From positions 1 through 64,000 of the forward strand of contig NZ_MZXV01000027.1 in NCBI RefSeq assembly GCF_003253745.1: 64,000 nt of DNA, read 5' to 3'. Both the position numbers and the translations under genes were made by a program. Position 1 is the first letter of the stretch. Each line of letters starts with the position of its first letter. Below the pieces are notes generated by a model, which was given only the letters and a program-made list of their open reading frames with translations, did no database searches and was not told the DNA's origin. Origin of the DNA: Mesorhizobium kowhaii. Lineage in GTDB: Bacteria > Pseudomonadota > Alphaproteobacteria > Rhizobiales > Rhizobiaceae. Shown here one piece after another: positions 15,857 to 25,358 of this stretch.

Positions 15857-15871
15857 TGACTATCCCTGTCA
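15857..15871. promoter_or_regulatory. Candidate iron-responsive operator (TGA-N9-TCA)
   Basis: TGACTATCCCTGTCA is a TGA-N9-TCA element, the core of the IRO box bound by RirA in rhizobia. It lies 57 bases before the iron-binding protein gene, in the right place to repress the importer when iron is plentiful. The core has only six fixed bases, so the call rests mainly on context. Confidence 0.5.
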
Positions 15872-15928
15872 TGTATCGATAGGTGCAGCCGTGACAGACG
15901 TAAGACCCCCGAGATCGAGGACAATGCC

Positions 15929-16936
15929 ATGAAATATGCTCTTTCCACCCTCGTCGGCGCCACCGCGCTGGCAATCAGCCTGATCGCCGGGCCGGCGATG
16001 GCGGCAGATGATGGCATCATTGTCTACAACGCTCAGCACGAAAACCTGACCAAGGCATGGGCCGAAGGCTTCACCAAGGAAACCGGCATCAAGGTCACTG
16101 TCCGCAATGGCGGCGACAGCGACTTCTCCAACCAGATCGTCGCCGAAGGTGCTGCCTCGCCGGCCGACGTGTTCCTGACCGAGAACTCGCCAGCCATGGT
16201 GCTGGTCGAAAGTGCCGGCCTGTTCGCCCCGGTCGACGCCGACACGCTGGCGCAGGTTCCCAACGACTATCAGCCGGCCAGCGGCAAATGGGTCGGCGTC
16301 GCCGCACGCAGCACCGTCTTTGCCTACAATAAGACCAAGCTGACGGCCGATCAGCTGCCCAAGTCGATGCTCGATCTCGCCGACCCGAGCTGGAAGGGCC
16401 GTTGGGCCGCCTCGCCGTCGGGCGCCGATTTCCAGGCCATCGTCAGCGCGCTGCTGCAGCTCAGGGGCGAAGCCGCCACGGCGGACTGGCTGAAGGCGAT
16501 GAAGACGAATTTCACCGCCTACAAGGGCAACAGCACGGTGATGAAGGCGGTCAATGCCGGCGAGATCGAAGGCGGTGTGATCTACCACTATTACTATTTC
16601 GGCGATCAGGCCAAGACCGGCGAAAACAGCAAGAATGTCGACCTTTACTATTTCAAGAACCAGGATCCGGGCGCGTTCGTTTCGATCTCCGGCGGCGGCG
16701 TGCTGGCCTCGAGCAAACACCCGAAGGAAGCCCAGGCATTCCTCAAGTGGGTGACCGGCAAGGGCGGCCAGGAGATCTTGAAGACTGGCGATTCCTTCGA
16801 ATACGCGGTCGGCAAGGGTGCCCAGTCCAATCCGAAGCTGGTGCCGTTGGCCGATCTGCAGGCACCCAAGGTCGATGCCACTACACTGAACTCCAAGAAA
16901 GTCACCGACCTGATGACCGCAGCCGGCTTGCTTTAG
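15929..16936 (+). CDS. fbpA: Fe(3+) ABC transporter, periplasmic iron-binding protein
   Basis: A 335-residue FbpA/SfuA-type ferric-ion binding protein. A Sec signal peptide ends at AMA-26. The metal-ligand pattern of the family is visible: His37 in YNAQHENL, Glu85 in FLTENSP, and the tyrosine cluster YHYYYFGD (222/223 the likely ligand pair). It delivers Fe(III) from the periplasm to the permease encoded next. The start has GAGGA about 7 bases upstream. An intrinsic terminator separates it from the permease, which would let the binding protein be made in excess. A TGA-N9-TCA box upstream suggests iron repression. Confidence 0.93.
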   Translation: MKYALSTLVGATALAISLIAGPAMAADDGIIVYNAQHENLTKAWAEGFTKETGIKVTVRNGGDSDFSNQIVAEGAASPADVFLTENSPAMVLVESAGLFAPVDADTLAQVPNDYQPASGKWVGVAARSTVFAYNKTKLTADQLPKSMLDLADPSWKGRWAASPSGADFQAIVSALLQLRGEAATADWLKAMKTNFTAYKGNSTVMKAVNAGEIEGGVIYHYYYFGDQAKTGENSKNVDLYYFKNQDPGAFVSISGGGVLASSKHPKEAQAFLKWVTGKGGQEILKTGDSFEYAVGKGAQSNPKLVPLADLQAPKVDATTLNSKKVTDLMTAAGLL

Positions 16937-16968
16937 TTGTCATTCCTCCTAAAAGGACACCGACCACG

Positions 16969-17010
16969 CTCCCGCGGGAATTCGCCTTCCGCGGGAGTGA
17001 TTTTGTTTTT
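16969..17010 (+). terminator. Intrinsic terminator between fbpA and fbpB
   Basis: CTCCCGCGG (16969-16977) pairs with CCGCGGGAG (16989-16997) across an 11-base loop and is followed by TGATTTTGTTTTT. It is a textbook intrinsic terminator inside the transporter operon, 32 bases after the fbpA stop, so only part of the transcripts should continue into the permease and ATPase genes. Confidence 0.85.
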
Positions 17011-17109
17011 CGAGATGGCATTCGTCGATGACGACACGCTGTGTTCCCGACCGCAATTGCGGTCCTTCAATTGCTGCCGCTGGACGGCACCGGCACGGCG
17101 TCTGACCTG

Positions 17110-18690
17110 ATGCAGTCTGCGGTCGATCTCGCGCGCTCGGGCCTGCCTGTGGGCACAGGCCGAAGGGCTCGGCGACGCGCTGCACCCTGGCTGGTCATCG
17201 CCGCCATCTTCGTTTCGCTGCTGGCGCTGCTGCCGCTTGCCTTCATCATCTGGGTCGCGGTGCAGACCGGCTGGGAAACCGTCTCGGCACTGGTCTTCCG
17301 GCCGCGTGTCGGCGAGCTTCTGGTCAACACTGTCCTGCTGGTGTTGCTGACCGTGCCGATCGCCATCGTGCTGTCGGTGGCGCTGGCCTGGCTGAGCGAG
17401 CGCAGCGATCTGCCTGGCGCCAGGCTCTGGGCCTGGCTGTGTGTGGCGCCGCTCGCCATTCCGGCTTTCGTGCACAGCTACGCCTGGATCACCATGGTGC
17501 CCAGGCTCCACGGCCTGTGGGCCGGCGTGCTGGTTTCCGTCATTGCCTATTTCCCGTTCCTCTATCTGCCGGTGTCGGCGGCCCTGCGCCGTCTCGATCC
17601 CGCCCTCGAGGACGCCGCGGCAGCACTCGGCCTTGGGCCATGGCGCGTGTTCTGGCGCGTGGTGCTGCCGCAATTGCGGCTTGCCATCTGCGGTGGCTCG
17701 CTGCTGGTCGGGCTGCATCTGCTGGCCGAGTATGGCCTCTATGTCTTCATCCGCTTCGACACCTTCACCACGGCGATTGTCGACCAGTTCCAGTCGACCT
17801 TCAACGGCCCGGCCGCCAACATGCTGGCCGGCGTGCTGGTGAGCTGCTGTTTCGTGCTGCTCGGCCTCGAAGTGCTGGTGCGCGGCGAGGAGCGCTATGC
17901 GCGCGTTGGCTCCGGTGCCGCACGGTATCAGCAGCGCACGCGCCTTGGACGCGCCACCATTCCGAGCCTGGCCTTGTTTGTCGTCACCACGCTGCTGGCG
18001 CTTGGCGTGCCGTTCGTCACCATCGGCGGCTGGCTTGCCGCCGGCGGCGCCGCTGTCTGGCGCTTCGACGAGATCGGCCTGGCGCTCGGCCAGACGCTGT
18101 TCCTGGCGATTGCCGGCGCGCTGCTCGCCACTGTCGCCGCCATGCCGATGGCCTGGATCTCGATCCGCGCACCGGGGCCGCTGCAGCGCCTGCTGGAGGG
18201 CTGCAACTACATCGTCGGCTCGTTGCCGGGGGTCGTCATTGCCCTGGCGCTGGTCACCATCACCGTGCGCATCGCCCTGCCCCTCTACCAGACGCTGTTC
18301 ACCATCCTGGTTGCCTATGCGCTGATGTTCCTGCCGCGCGCGCTGGTCAGCCTGCGCGCATCGATCGCGCAGGCGCCGGTCGAACTCGAACGCGCTGCTT
18401 CCAGTCTCGGCCGGCCGCCGCTGCAGGCGCTGTGGTCGACGACGATCCGCCTGTCGGCGCCAGGTGCCGCGGCCGGCATGGCGCTGGTGGCGCTCGGCAT
18501 CATGAACGAACTGACCGCCACCCAGATGCTGGCGCCGAACGGCACCCGCACGCTGGCGATGGCGTTCTGGTCCTACAGCGGCGAGATTGATTATGCCTCG
18601 GCGGCACCTTACGCCTTCATCATGGTGGCGATGTCGCTGCCCTTGACCTGGCTGCTCTATGTCCAGTCGAAACGGATGGCCGGACGATGA
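17110..18690 (+). CDS. fbpB: Fe(3+) ABC transporter permease, fused two-domain
   Basis: A ~526-residue inner-membrane permease with two tandem binding-protein-dependent transport domains, about twelve helices, as in FbpB/SfuB. Each half has the EAA-type loop that contacts the ATPase: [26 protein letters not shown] (first half) and [27 protein letters not shown] (second half). It moves Fe(III) delivered by FbpA into the cytoplasm. The start is uncertain: no good ribosome site precedes either the ATG at 17110 (used here) or an in-frame GTG at 17041. It overlaps the ATPase gene by 4 bases (ATGA), implying coupled translation. Confidence 0.9.
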   Translation: MQSAVDLARSGLPVGTGRRARRRAAPWLVIAAIFVSLLALLPLAFIIWVAVQTGWETVSALVFRPRVGELLVNTVLLVLLTVPIAIVLSVALAWLSERSDLPGARLWAWLCVAPLAIPAFVHSYAWITMVPRLHGLWAGVLVSVIAYFPFLYLPVSAALRRLDPALEDAAAALGLGPWRVFWRVVLPQLRLAICGGSLLVGLHLLAEYGLYVFIRFDTFTTAIVDQFQSTFNGPAANMLAGVLVSCCFVLLGLEVLVRGEERYARVGSGAARYQQRTRLGRATIPSLALFVVTTLLALGVPFVTIGGWLAAGGAAVWRFDEIGLALGQTLFLAIAGALLATVAAMPMAWISIRAPGPLQRLLEGCNYIVGSLPGVVIALALVTITVRIALPLYQTLFTILVAYALMFLPRALVSLRASIAQAPVELERAASSLGRPPLQALWSTTIRLSAPGAAAGMALVALGIMNELTATQMLAPNGTRTLAMAFWSYSGEIDYASAAPYAFIMVAMSLPLTWLLYVQSKRMAGR

Positions 18691-19769
18691 GCTTTCTCGA
18701 AATCAGCGGCCTGCACAAGCATTACGGCCCGGTGGCGGCACTTGCCGGCGTCGATCTGAGCGTCATCAGCGGCAGCCGCACGGCGATCGTCGGTCCGTCC
18801 GGCTGTGGCAAGACGACCTTGCTGCGGCTGATCGCCGGCTTCGAGGCGCCGGACCAGGGCCGCATCACGCTCGACGGCGAGGTGCTGGCCAAGGACGGCA
18901 GTGCGGTGCCGGCGCATCGACGAGGCATCGGCGTGGTGGCGCAGGACGGCGCCCTGTTCCCGCATCTGACCATTGGCGACAATATCGGTTTCGGCATGGG
19001 TCGCGGCGAGGACAAGCGCGCCGAGCGCATCGTCGAACTCGCCTATATCGTCGGGCTCGACAAGGCGATCCTCAAACGCCGCCCGCACGAGCTCTCCGGC
19101 GGCCAGCAGCAGCGCGTGGCGCTGGCCCGCGCCATGGCGATGAAGCCGCGGCTGATGCTTCTCGACGAGCCGTTCTCGGCCTTGGATACCGGCCTGCGCG
19201 CCTCGATGCGCAAGGCCGTGGCCGAGCTTCTGGAGGCGGCCGGCATCACCACCATCCTGGTGACGCACGACCAGGCCGAAGCGCTGTCCTTCGCCAGCCA
19301 GGTGGCGGTGATGCGCGACGGCAAGTTCTCGCAGGTCGGTACGCCGCGCGAGCTCTATCTCAAGCCGAAGGACAGGATGATCGCCGAGTTCCTCGGCGAC
19401 GCCATAATCCTGCCGGCAAAGATATCGGGCGGCTTCGCCAATTCTCCGCTCGGCCGCATCGCCGTCGATACATCAGACAGCCGCGATGTTGCTCGCATCA
19501 TGCTGCGGCCCGAGCAGATTGCCTTGAAGAGAACATCGCGCGAAGGCATGTCGGGCACCCCTGATATGCTGTTCGGCGAAGTGACGGAGTCCGAATTCGC
19601 CGGCTCGATGTGCACGGTCGCGGTGCGGCTGTTGAACAGTGCCGATCCGCCCGACGCAGCCGCGATCGGCAACACGCCCCTGATCCTGCGCAAACCGGGC
19701 ATGGACGCGCCTGCCGTCGGCGAGATCGTCAGGCTCACCGTATCGGGAAAGGCACATGTCTTCGCCTGA
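18687..19769 (+). CDS. fbpC: Fe(3+) ABC transporter ATP-binding protein
   Basis: A 360-residue ATPase powering the iron importer. Walker A GPSGCGKT (about 36-43), signature [15 protein letters not shown], Walker [13 protein letters not shown] and the H-loop VTHDQ are all intact. A C-terminal TOBE-like regulatory domain covers roughly residues 240-360 ([23 protein letters not shown]). Length and order fit FbpC rather than the maltose-type ATPases. It starts within the permease stop codon. The last gene of the fbp operon, it converges on the phosphodiesterase gene on the other strand. Confidence 0.93.
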   Translation: MSFLEISGLHKHYGPVAALAGVDLSVISGSRTAIVGPSGCGKTTLLRLIAGFEAPDQGRITLDGEVLAKDGSAVPAHRRGIGVVAQDGALFPHLTIGDNIGFGMGRGEDKRAERIVELAYIVGLDKAILKRRPHELSGGQQQRVALARAMAMKPRLMLLDEPFSALDTGLRASMRKAVAELLEAAGITTILVTHDQAEALSFASQVAVMRDGKFSQVGTPRELYLKPKDRMIAEFLGDAIILPAKISGGFANSPLGRIAVDTSDSRDVARIMLRPEQIALKRTSREGMSGTPDMLFGEVTESEFAGSMCTVAVRLLNSADPPDAAAIGNTPLILRKPGMDAPAVGEIVRLTVSGKAHVFA

Positions 19770-19816
19770 ACGGCCGAAGGCTTTGCGACACTGCGCCTCA
19801 ACGCGGCGTAGCCAGT

Positions 19817-20626
19817 TCACGCCGTGATGCGTTCGCCGGTTTCGCCGCAATAGATCGGCCATTGCTCGAGAAAATCGCAGCCATGCACGACCACGCGCCC
19901 GTTGGCGCTGTCGACGAGGATGACCGCGTAGGAGGGTGGCGCCTGCTCGACGATCTCGCTCGATCTGTCGAGGGCGAGCTCGAACCTTCCGTGCAGGCCG
20001 CGCTGCGCCGAGAACGGAATGCCGGCGACCGTGCCGGCAATGTCGCGATGGACGTGACCGAAGAAGATGTGGCGGACGTTGCCATGGCGCCGCAGCAGCC
20101 CAAGGAACCGTTCGGGCTGCTCAAGCGCCAGCGGATCGAGCTGCGGCAGGCCGAGCGCGACCGGCGGATGGTGCATGAAGACATAGGCGGGCCTGCCGGC
20201 TATCTCTTCGAGCCGAGCGTCGAGCCAGGCAAGCCGCCTTTCGCACAATTCGCCTTCGATGCGTCCTTCCGCCAGGCTGTCGAGGAACAGCAGCACCTCG
20301 TCGGCCATTTGATGAGCCGACTGCACGAAGCCGTTCTCATCGACCGGAATTTCAGGAAACGCCGCGGCAAGATTGGCTCGCCGGTCGTGATTGCCCGGTA
20401 GCAACCGCCAGGGCACCGACAGCGCGTTCAGGGCTGTCCTGAGATCGGCATAGCTCTCGGGCGCTCCGGTCTCGGTCAGGTCGCCGGTGAAGACGCAAAG
20501 CGCCGCGTCGGCGTGATGCGCATTGATGTGCGCGATGCAGGAAGCCAATCGCTGGTGCAGGTCGACGCCATAGCGGCGCTCGCCTTGCCGGCCAAGATGG
20601 ACATCGGTGACCTGGATAATTTTCAT
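19817..20626 (-). CDS. Metallophosphoesterase (CpdA/glycerophosphodiesterase-like)
   Basis: A 269-residue calcineurin-type phosphoesterase. The metal-binding motifs appear in order: VTDVHLG (D-x-H) near 6-12, VFTGDLTETG (GDx2), LPGNHDRR (GNHD), the MHHPP histidines and a GHVHRD (GHxH) near the end. Such class III phosphodiesterases hydrolyse cAMP or glycerophosphodiesters. Position as the last gene of the ugpBAEC operon argues for releasing glycerol-3-phosphate or its alcohols from imported glycerophosphodiesters (inference). The start ATG at 20626 is where homology begins (MKIIQVTDVH); an in-frame ATG at 20671 is possible. The gap to ugpC is 70 bases. Confidence 0.87.
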   Translation of the reverse strand: MKIIQVTDVHLGRQGERRYGVDLHQRLASCIAHINAHHADAALCVFTGDLTETGAPESYADLRTALNALSVPWRLLPGNHDRRANLAAAFPEIPVDENGFVQSAHQMADEVLLFLDSLAEGRIEGELCERRLAWLDARLEEIAGRPAYVFMHHPPVALGLPQLDPLALEQPERFLGLLRRHGNVRHIFFGHVHRDIAGTVAGIPFSAQRGLHGRFELALDRSSEIVEQAPPSYAVILVDSANGRVVVHGCDFLEQWPIYCGETGERITA

Positions 20627-20696
20627 CGCACGACCGTTTCTTCGGGTTGCCGGTGGCGCCTGCTCCATCATCGGCGATAGCGGCTGCCTTCAGAAA

Positions 20697-21797
20697 TCAG
20701 AGTGCCGGCTCCGGCACGGAAGCCTTGAAGACCTCGAGACGGGTCCCCGTCTGTGACGAGAAGAAATGCATATCATCGAGCAAAAACCGCAGACCGACGG
20801 TGCTGCCCGGATCGGGGTGGACGGCCTCCGAGGTCATGACGGAGAACGACGCGCCGTCGAGATCGACATAGATGACCCGTCCAGCGCCCAGTTCCTCGAC
20901 GAGGTCGACGGTTGCGTCGAGCGCGCCTGCCGTGCCAGGCGCCACCAGGCGGACGGCTTCCGGCCGGATGCCGACGGCCACCTGCGCACCGACCGCCAGA
21001 CCGGCGCGTTGAACGGCAAGGCGCCGGCTGCCGCCAAGCAGCGAAATCCCATCGAGTTCGACCGTGCCTTCAAGAATATTCATCGCCGGCGCGCCGACGA
21101 AAGTGGCGACGAAGCGGCTGGCCGGACGGTTGTAGATTTCACCCGGCGTGCCGACCTGTTCGACACGTCCGCCATTCATCACCACCAGCCGGTCGGCCAG
21201 CGTCATCGCCTCGACCTGATCATGCGTGACGAACACCGAGGTCGCGTTCAGGCGGCGATGCAGCTTGCGGATTTCCGAGCGCATCTGGACGCGGAGCTTG
21301 GCATCGAGATTGGACAGCGGTTCGTCGAACAGGAACACCTTGGGTTCGCGGATCATGGCGCGGCCCATGGCGACGCGCTGCCTCTGTCCGCCGGAGAGCG
21401 CCATCGGCTTGCGGTCGAGCAGATGTTCGAGCTCCAGCGTGCGGGCAACCGCCTGGATGCGCCGCGTGCGCTCGGCGGCCGGAACACCGGCCACCTTGAG
21501 CGAATAGCCGATGTTCTGCGCCACGCTCATATGCGGATAGAGCGCATAATTCTGGAACACCATGGCGCAGCCGCGCTCGCGTGGCTCCAGCTTGTTGACG
21601 ACGGTGCCATCGATCGCGATCTCGCCGCCGGAAATCTCTTCCAGCCCAGCGATCATCCTGAGTAGCGTGGACTTGCCGCAGCCGGAAGGCCCGAGAATGA
21701 CGACAAATTCGCCCGAGGCGATGTCGAGGTCGACGCCGTGCACGACCTGCGACTTGGCATAGCTCTTCTTGACGTCGCGAATGGTGATGGAGGCCAT
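20697..21797 (-). CDS. ugpC: sn-glycerol-3-phosphate ABC transporter ATP-binding protein
   Basis: A 366-residue MalK-type ATPase. Walker [10 protein letters not shown], signature [15 protein letters not shown], Walker [17 protein letters not shown] and H-loop [14 protein letters not shown] are intact. The C-terminal regulatory domain ([21 protein letters not shown]) is present. Together with UgpB, UgpA and UgpE it imports glycerol-3-phosphate and glycerophosphodiesters, usually under phosphate limitation. The start ATG 21797 gives [15 protein letters not shown], with GGAGA upstream. It is separated from ugpE by only 14 bases. Confidence 0.94.
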   Translation of the reverse strand: MASITIRDVKKSYAKSQVVHGVDLDIASGEFVVILGPSGCGKSTLLRMIAGLEEISGGEIAIDGTVVNKLEPRERGCAMVFQNYALYPHMSVAQNIGYSLKVAGVPAAERTRRIQAVARTLELEHLLDRKPMALSGGQRQRVAMGRAMIREPKVFLFDEPLSNLDAKLRVQMRSEIRKLHRRLNATSVFVTHDQVEAMTLADRLVVMNGGRVEQVGTPGEIYNRPASRFVATFVGAPAMNILEGTVELDGISLLGGSRRLAVQRAGLAVGAQVAVGIRPEAVRLVAPGTAGALDATVDLVEELGAGRVIYVDLDGASFSVMTSEAVHPDPGSTVGLRFLLDDMHFFSSQTGTRLEVFKASVPEPAL

Positions 21798-21811
21798 CGG
21801 CCGTCTCCTTG

Positions 21812-22726
21812 TTATTTCTCGGTGGCGATCAGGCCACGCACGAACCAGCGCTGCATGGCCACGATGACGATCAGTGGCGGCAGCATGACGATAAGTGTGC
21901 CGGCCATGGCGATGTTCCATTCGGGAATACCGCCGACATTGGGGATGAGCTGCTTCAACTCGGTGACCGCCGTTGCATGCGACTGATCGGTGGTGATGAG
22001 CAGCGGCCACAGATACTGGTTCCATGCATACAAAAACATGATGGTTCCAAGCGCCGCCATGTTGGTGCGCGACAGCGGCAAAAGGACGTCGATGAAGAAG
22101 CGCAGTGCACCGGCGCCGTCCATCCGCGCTGCCTCGGTCAGTTCGTCCGGGACCGTCAGGAAGAACTGCCGGTAGAGGAAGGTGCCGGTTGCCGTCGCAA
22201 TCAGCGGCAGGATCAGTCCGGAATAGGAGTTGAGCAGCCCAAGGCTGAGCGAGACCTGGACGCCCGAGACTTTCTCGATGAGCCAGCTCAGACCGGTCAA
22301 ATCCAGGATCGTCTGATAGGGCGACAGCACGTTGGCGACGACCGCGTAGGTCGGCACGATGCGCACTTCCAGCGGCAGCATCAGCGTGATGAAGATCAGC
22401 CAGAAGATGAAGGTGCGGCCGGGATAGCGGAAATAGACGATCGAGAAGGCGGTGAGCGCCGAAATGATCACTTTGCCGGCGGCGACGCCGGTCGCCATGA
22501 TGAAGCTGTTCAAAAGCTTGGGGCCGAGATCGGCCGTCGTCCACGCCGTCTTGATGTTGAGCCAGAAGTCGCTGCCCGGCAGCAGCGACATCGGCACGTC
22601 GTTGACGTCCTTCAGATTATGCGACGAGGCGATGGCGACGATCACGAAGGGCGCGACGGCCATCAGGAAGCCGAGAAACAGGATCACATGCGTGACGAAA
22701 TTGAGGATCGGGGTCCGCTCTACCAT
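21812..22726 (-). CDS. ugpE: sn-glycerol-3-phosphate ABC transporter permease UgpE
   Basis: A 304-residue MalG-type permease with six membrane helices. The EAA loop [26 protein letters not shown] identifies the ATPase contact, and the segment [24 protein letters not shown] is typical of UgpE. It forms the membrane pore with UgpA. It lies between ugpA and ugpC with gaps of 7 and 14 bases, so the genes are clearly one transcript and probably translationally coupled. Nothing unusual was seen. Confidence 0.95.
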   Translation of the reverse strand: MVERTPILNFVTHVILFLGFLMAVAPFVIVAIASSHNLKDVNDVPMSLLPGSDFWLNIKTAWTTADLGPKLLNSFIMATGVAAGKVIISALTAFSIVYFRYPGRTFIFWLIFITLMLPLEVRIVPTYAVVANVLSPYQTILDLTGLSWLIEKVSGVQVSLSLGLLNSYSGLILPLIATATGTFLYRQFFLTVPDELTEAARMDGAGALRFFIDVLLPLSRTNMAALGTIMFLYAWNQYLWPLLITTDQSHATAVTELKQLIPNVGGIPEWNIAMAGTLIVMLPPLIVIVAMQRWFVRGLIATEK

Positions 22727-22733
22727 GCCAGCC

Positions 22734-23618
22734 TCACCGATAGTGCACGCGCCGCTCGATGAAGCGGAACTGGAAGATTGTCAGCACGACGATGAGCACC
22801 ATCAGGATGATGCTCTGCGCGGCGGCGCCGGAGTAGTCGAGGCCTTTGAAGCCGTCGGAATAGATCTTGTAGACCATCAGGTTGGTGGCGTTGGCCGGCC
22901 CGCCGGAGGTCATGATGTCAACGATGCCGAAGGAATCCTGGAAGCTCTCGGTGATGTTGATGACCAGCAGGAAGAAAATCGTCGGCGTGATCAACGGGAA
23001 CTGGATATCCCAGAAGCGTCTGACGACGCCCGACCCGTCCATGGCCGCCGCCTCGATCAGCGAGCGTGGAATGGCCTGGAACGCGGCGAGGAAGAAGATG
23101 AAGTTGTAGCCGATATATTTCCACGAGAAGGCGGCGATGATCGACGCCATGGCGTCGGCACCGTTGAGGCCCGGATCCCAGAAGCCGGGCCAGACTTGGT
23201 TGACGACCGCCATGAAGCCGGCTTCGGGCGCCAGGATGAAGCGGAACGCCATTGCCAGCGCCGGCGCGGCGATGCCGTAAGGCCAGATCAGCACCACACG
23301 ATAGAAGCGCGAGCCGGCAAGCTGCCGGTCGGTCAGCGCCGCGAGCACGAGTGCGATGAACATCGCAAGCCCGGTGCTGATCCCGGCAAAGACGAGGCTG
23401 GCGGTGATCGAGTTCCAGTAGTCGGCGTTGGACAGGATCGAGCGGAAATTGTCGAGCCCGACCCAGATGTTGCCGCCGCCCCAGGGCTGCTGCAGCGTCA
23501 ACGACCAGTACACGGCCTGACCGGCCGGCCAGTAGAAGAACGTGAAGATCAAGAGGAGCTGCGGCACCGCGAAAAGGATGCCGATCGTCCAACTGCTGAA
23601 GGTAACGCGTTTTTCCAT
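22734..23618 (-). CDS. ugpA: sn-glycerol-3-phosphate ABC transporter permease UgpA
   Basis: A 294-residue MalF-type permease with six helices, starting MEKRVTFSSWTIGILFAVPQ. The EAA loop is PRSLIEAAAMDGSGVVRRFWDIQFPLI, followed by the FQDSFGIVDIMTSGGPANATN stretch characteristic of UgpA. The start at 23618 is chosen because homology begins there; an in-frame ATG at 23732 would read through a palindromic repeat. The 143-base gap to ugpB contains that repeat (B2), which may cap the ugpB message and lower distal expression. Confidence 0.94.
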   Translation of the reverse strand: MEKRVTFSSWTIGILFAVPQLLLIFTFFYWPAGQAVYWSLTLQQPWGGGNIWVGLDNFRSILSNADYWNSITASLVFAGISTGLAMFIALVLAALTDRQLAGSRFYRVVLIWPYGIAAPALAMAFRFILAPEAGFMAVVNQVWPGFWDPGLNGADAMASIIAAFSWKYIGYNFIFFLAAFQAIPRSLIEAAAMDGSGVVRRFWDIQFPLITPTIFFLLVINITESFQDSFGIVDIMTSGGPANATNLMVYKIYSDGFKGLDYSGAAAQSIILMVLIVVLTIFQFRFIERRVHYR

Positions 23619-23692
23619 CGGTCCGCCGACGCCGCTCAACGGCCACTTAGAGCAAGGTGAGACTAGTAACGAAATGGCCGCCCGTCGACCCA

Positions 23693-23728
23693 AGCATGAT
23701 CCCGAAAAGTGGAAGAGATCATGCTCGG
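23693..23728 (-). repeat. Palindromic intergenic repeat, family B (B2)
   Basis: AGCATGATCCCGAAAAGTGG is followed by AAGAGATCATGCTC, so GCATGATC and GATCATGC are inverted arms. The middle is shorter than in fuller copies (no CCGGTTTTC half). It sits between ugpB and ugpA in the operon, where such hairpins often stabilise the upstream message. Confidence 0.7.
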
Positions 23729-23761
23729 ACAAGACCGGCGGGCGGCCGCGTAGATCCGAGA

Positions 23762-25123
23762 TCAGGGCAGGGCCTTGCCCGGATAGGTTTGCTGGAAGCG
23801 GTCGAGGATGGCATCGCCATTCTTGACCAGCGTATCGAGGCCTTCCTGAACGCTGACCTTGTTGGCGAAGATCGCCTGCATCTGCGTGCCGAACTCGGCG
23901 CGGATCTGGGTGAAGTTGCCCAGCCGGATACCGCGGGTGATTTCGGTCGGCTCGGACGCGGTCAGGCTGGCGATCGCGGTTTCACGGCCCTTGAAGGGCG
24001 CCTTGTCGTAGAAGCCAGTGGACTTCATGTAGTCGAAGCCCGACTTGGTCACCGGGATGTAGCCGGTGTTGGTCGACCAGAACAGGGCAGTCTTGGGGTC
24101 GTGGATGAAGTTGAGGAACGCAGCCGCGCCCTTGTATTCCGCGTCCGACTTGCCCGCGAGCACCCAGAGCGAAGCGCCGCCGACGAGCGAATTCTTGCGC
24201 TCGGTGCCGGCATAGGCCGGCAGTTCGGCGACATCCCAGTTCATGCCTTCCTTCTGGGTCTTGCCGACAGTGCCGTGGTCGCCGACCGAGGTCATGATGA
24301 CCTGGCAGGTGCCCGAGGCGAAAGCCTGGACCATGTCCTGGCCGAGATCCTTCGACTTGATCTTGATCAGGCCGGCGTCATACCACTTCTTGAGGTCGGT
24401 GACGTACTGGACGAACTTGGTCTTGTTGACTTCCAGACGCGCGTCGAGGCCGTCATAGCCATTGTTCTTGGTGGCGATCGGCTGGTTGTGGATGGCCGAG
24501 AACTGCTCCATCAGCTGCCAGCTTTCATTGGCCGAGATGTTGATCGCCATCGGGCATTCGTAGCCGGCGTCCTTCATCGCCTGGAGGTCGGCGCCGACAT
24601 CTTCCCAGGTCTTCGGGGCTTCGGTCTTGCCGATCTTGGCGAAGGCGTCCTTGTTCCAGTACATCAGCGCCGTCGAGGAATTGAACGGGAACGACAGCAT
24701 CTCGCCCTTGGAGGTCGCGTAGTAGCGCGCGATGCCGGGGAAATAGTCGGCGTAGTCGATCTTGTAGCCGTTTTCTTCCATCAGCTTGTCGGCCGGCTTG
24801 TAGGCGCCCGAAAGCATCATCGTGGCGGTGCCGACATCATAGACCTGGACGACGGCGGGCTGCTTGCCGGCGCGGAAGGCGGCGATCGTGTTCTGCAGCG
24901 TGGCGTCGTAATTGCCCTGGCTGGTGCAGACGACTTCATAGTCGGACTGCGAGGCGTTGAAGTTCTTGCACAGCGTATCGACGACACGTGCGAGGTCGCC
25001 CGAAAGGCCGAACCAGAAATCGAATTTGGTGGGCGCGGCAGCCGCTGGCAGCGCCATGGAAACGCTGATTGCGCCGGCGGCAAGAGCCGCCAGGCCATTT
25101 TTGATCATCGACATGAATCTCAT
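23762..25123 (-). CDS. ugpB: sn-glycerol-3-phosphate ABC transporter substrate-binding protein
   Basis: A 453-residue periplasmic binding protein. The Sec signal peptide is hydrophobic (LAALAAGAISVSMALPAAAAPTK reading) and probably cut after the Ala run near residue 29. The mature protein has the UgpB landmarks FWFGLSGDLARVVD, FNASQSDYEVVC, QVYDVGTATMMLSGAYKP and ALMYWNKDAF. First gene of ugpBAEC-phosphodiesterase, it sets substrate specificity for glycerol-3-phosphate and its diesters. Starts at 25123, 25114 or 25108 are all possible. The upstream region has CTGTC-containing half-sites (25221-25227, 25189-25196) suggestive of phosphate control but no full PHO box, and a perfect 28-bp palindrome. 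Confidence 0.94.
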   Translation of the reverse strand: MRFMSMIKNGLAALAAGAISVSMALPAAAAPTKFDFWFGLSGDLARVVDTLCKNFNASQSDYEVVCTSQGNYDATLQNTIAAFRAGKQPAVVQVYDVGTATMMLSGAYKPADKLMEENGYKIDYADYFPGIARYYATSKGEMLSFPFNSSTALMYWNKDAFAKIGKTEAPKTWEDVGADLQAMKDAGYECPMAINISANESWQLMEQFSAIHNQPIATKNNGYDGLDARLEVNKTKFVQYVTDLKKWYDAGLIKIKSKDLGQDMVQAFASGTCQVIMTSVGDHGTVGKTQKEGMNWDVAELPAYAGTERKNSLVGGASLWVLAGKSDAEYKGAAAFLNFIHDPKTALFWSTNTGYIPVTKSGFDYMKSTGFYDKAPFKGRETAIASLTASEPTEITRGIRLGNFTQIRAEFGTQMQAIFANKVSVQEGLDTLVKNGDAILDRFQQTYPGKALP

Positions 25124-25279
25124 TCCCTGTTGAGTGGCGTTTCAAGGATCGTTGCGCAGGTCCCCGGGGCCGTCTCATAGAGAAAGTATGTGACAGTTCT
25201 GTTGTGCCTTTTCAGGCCTGTGGACAGCCAATCTCTCCTCCCTCGACGGCTTGCGCCGGCATGAAATGAAACCGTCATA

Positions 25280-25307
25280 TCGGCGCCCTAGGTACCTAGG
25301 GCGCCGA
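25280..25307. repeat. Perfect 28-bp palindrome between divergent ugpB and EEP genes
   Basis: Every base from 25280 to 25307 pairs with its mirror: left arm TCGGCGCCCTAGGT, right arm ACCTAGGGCGCCGA, with no loop. It contains nested KpnI/AvrII-like symmetric cores (GGTACC, CCTAGG reading). It lies 157 bases before ugpB and 52 bases before the divergent gene. It could be an operator for a dimeric regulator or a cruciform/hairpin; there is no T-run on either side. Confidence 0.7.
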
Positions 25308-25358
25308 AAAGTGGCGTAAAGACCCGCGTAGTTAACCGGCTAAAAATGGATAAACGAA

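Noticed and set aside
25189..25227. PHO box before ugpB
   Set aside because: Only separate CTGTC half-sites (CTGTCCA and CTGTCACA) are present, not two 7-mers spaced by four bases; I mention it under ugpB but do not annotate a site.
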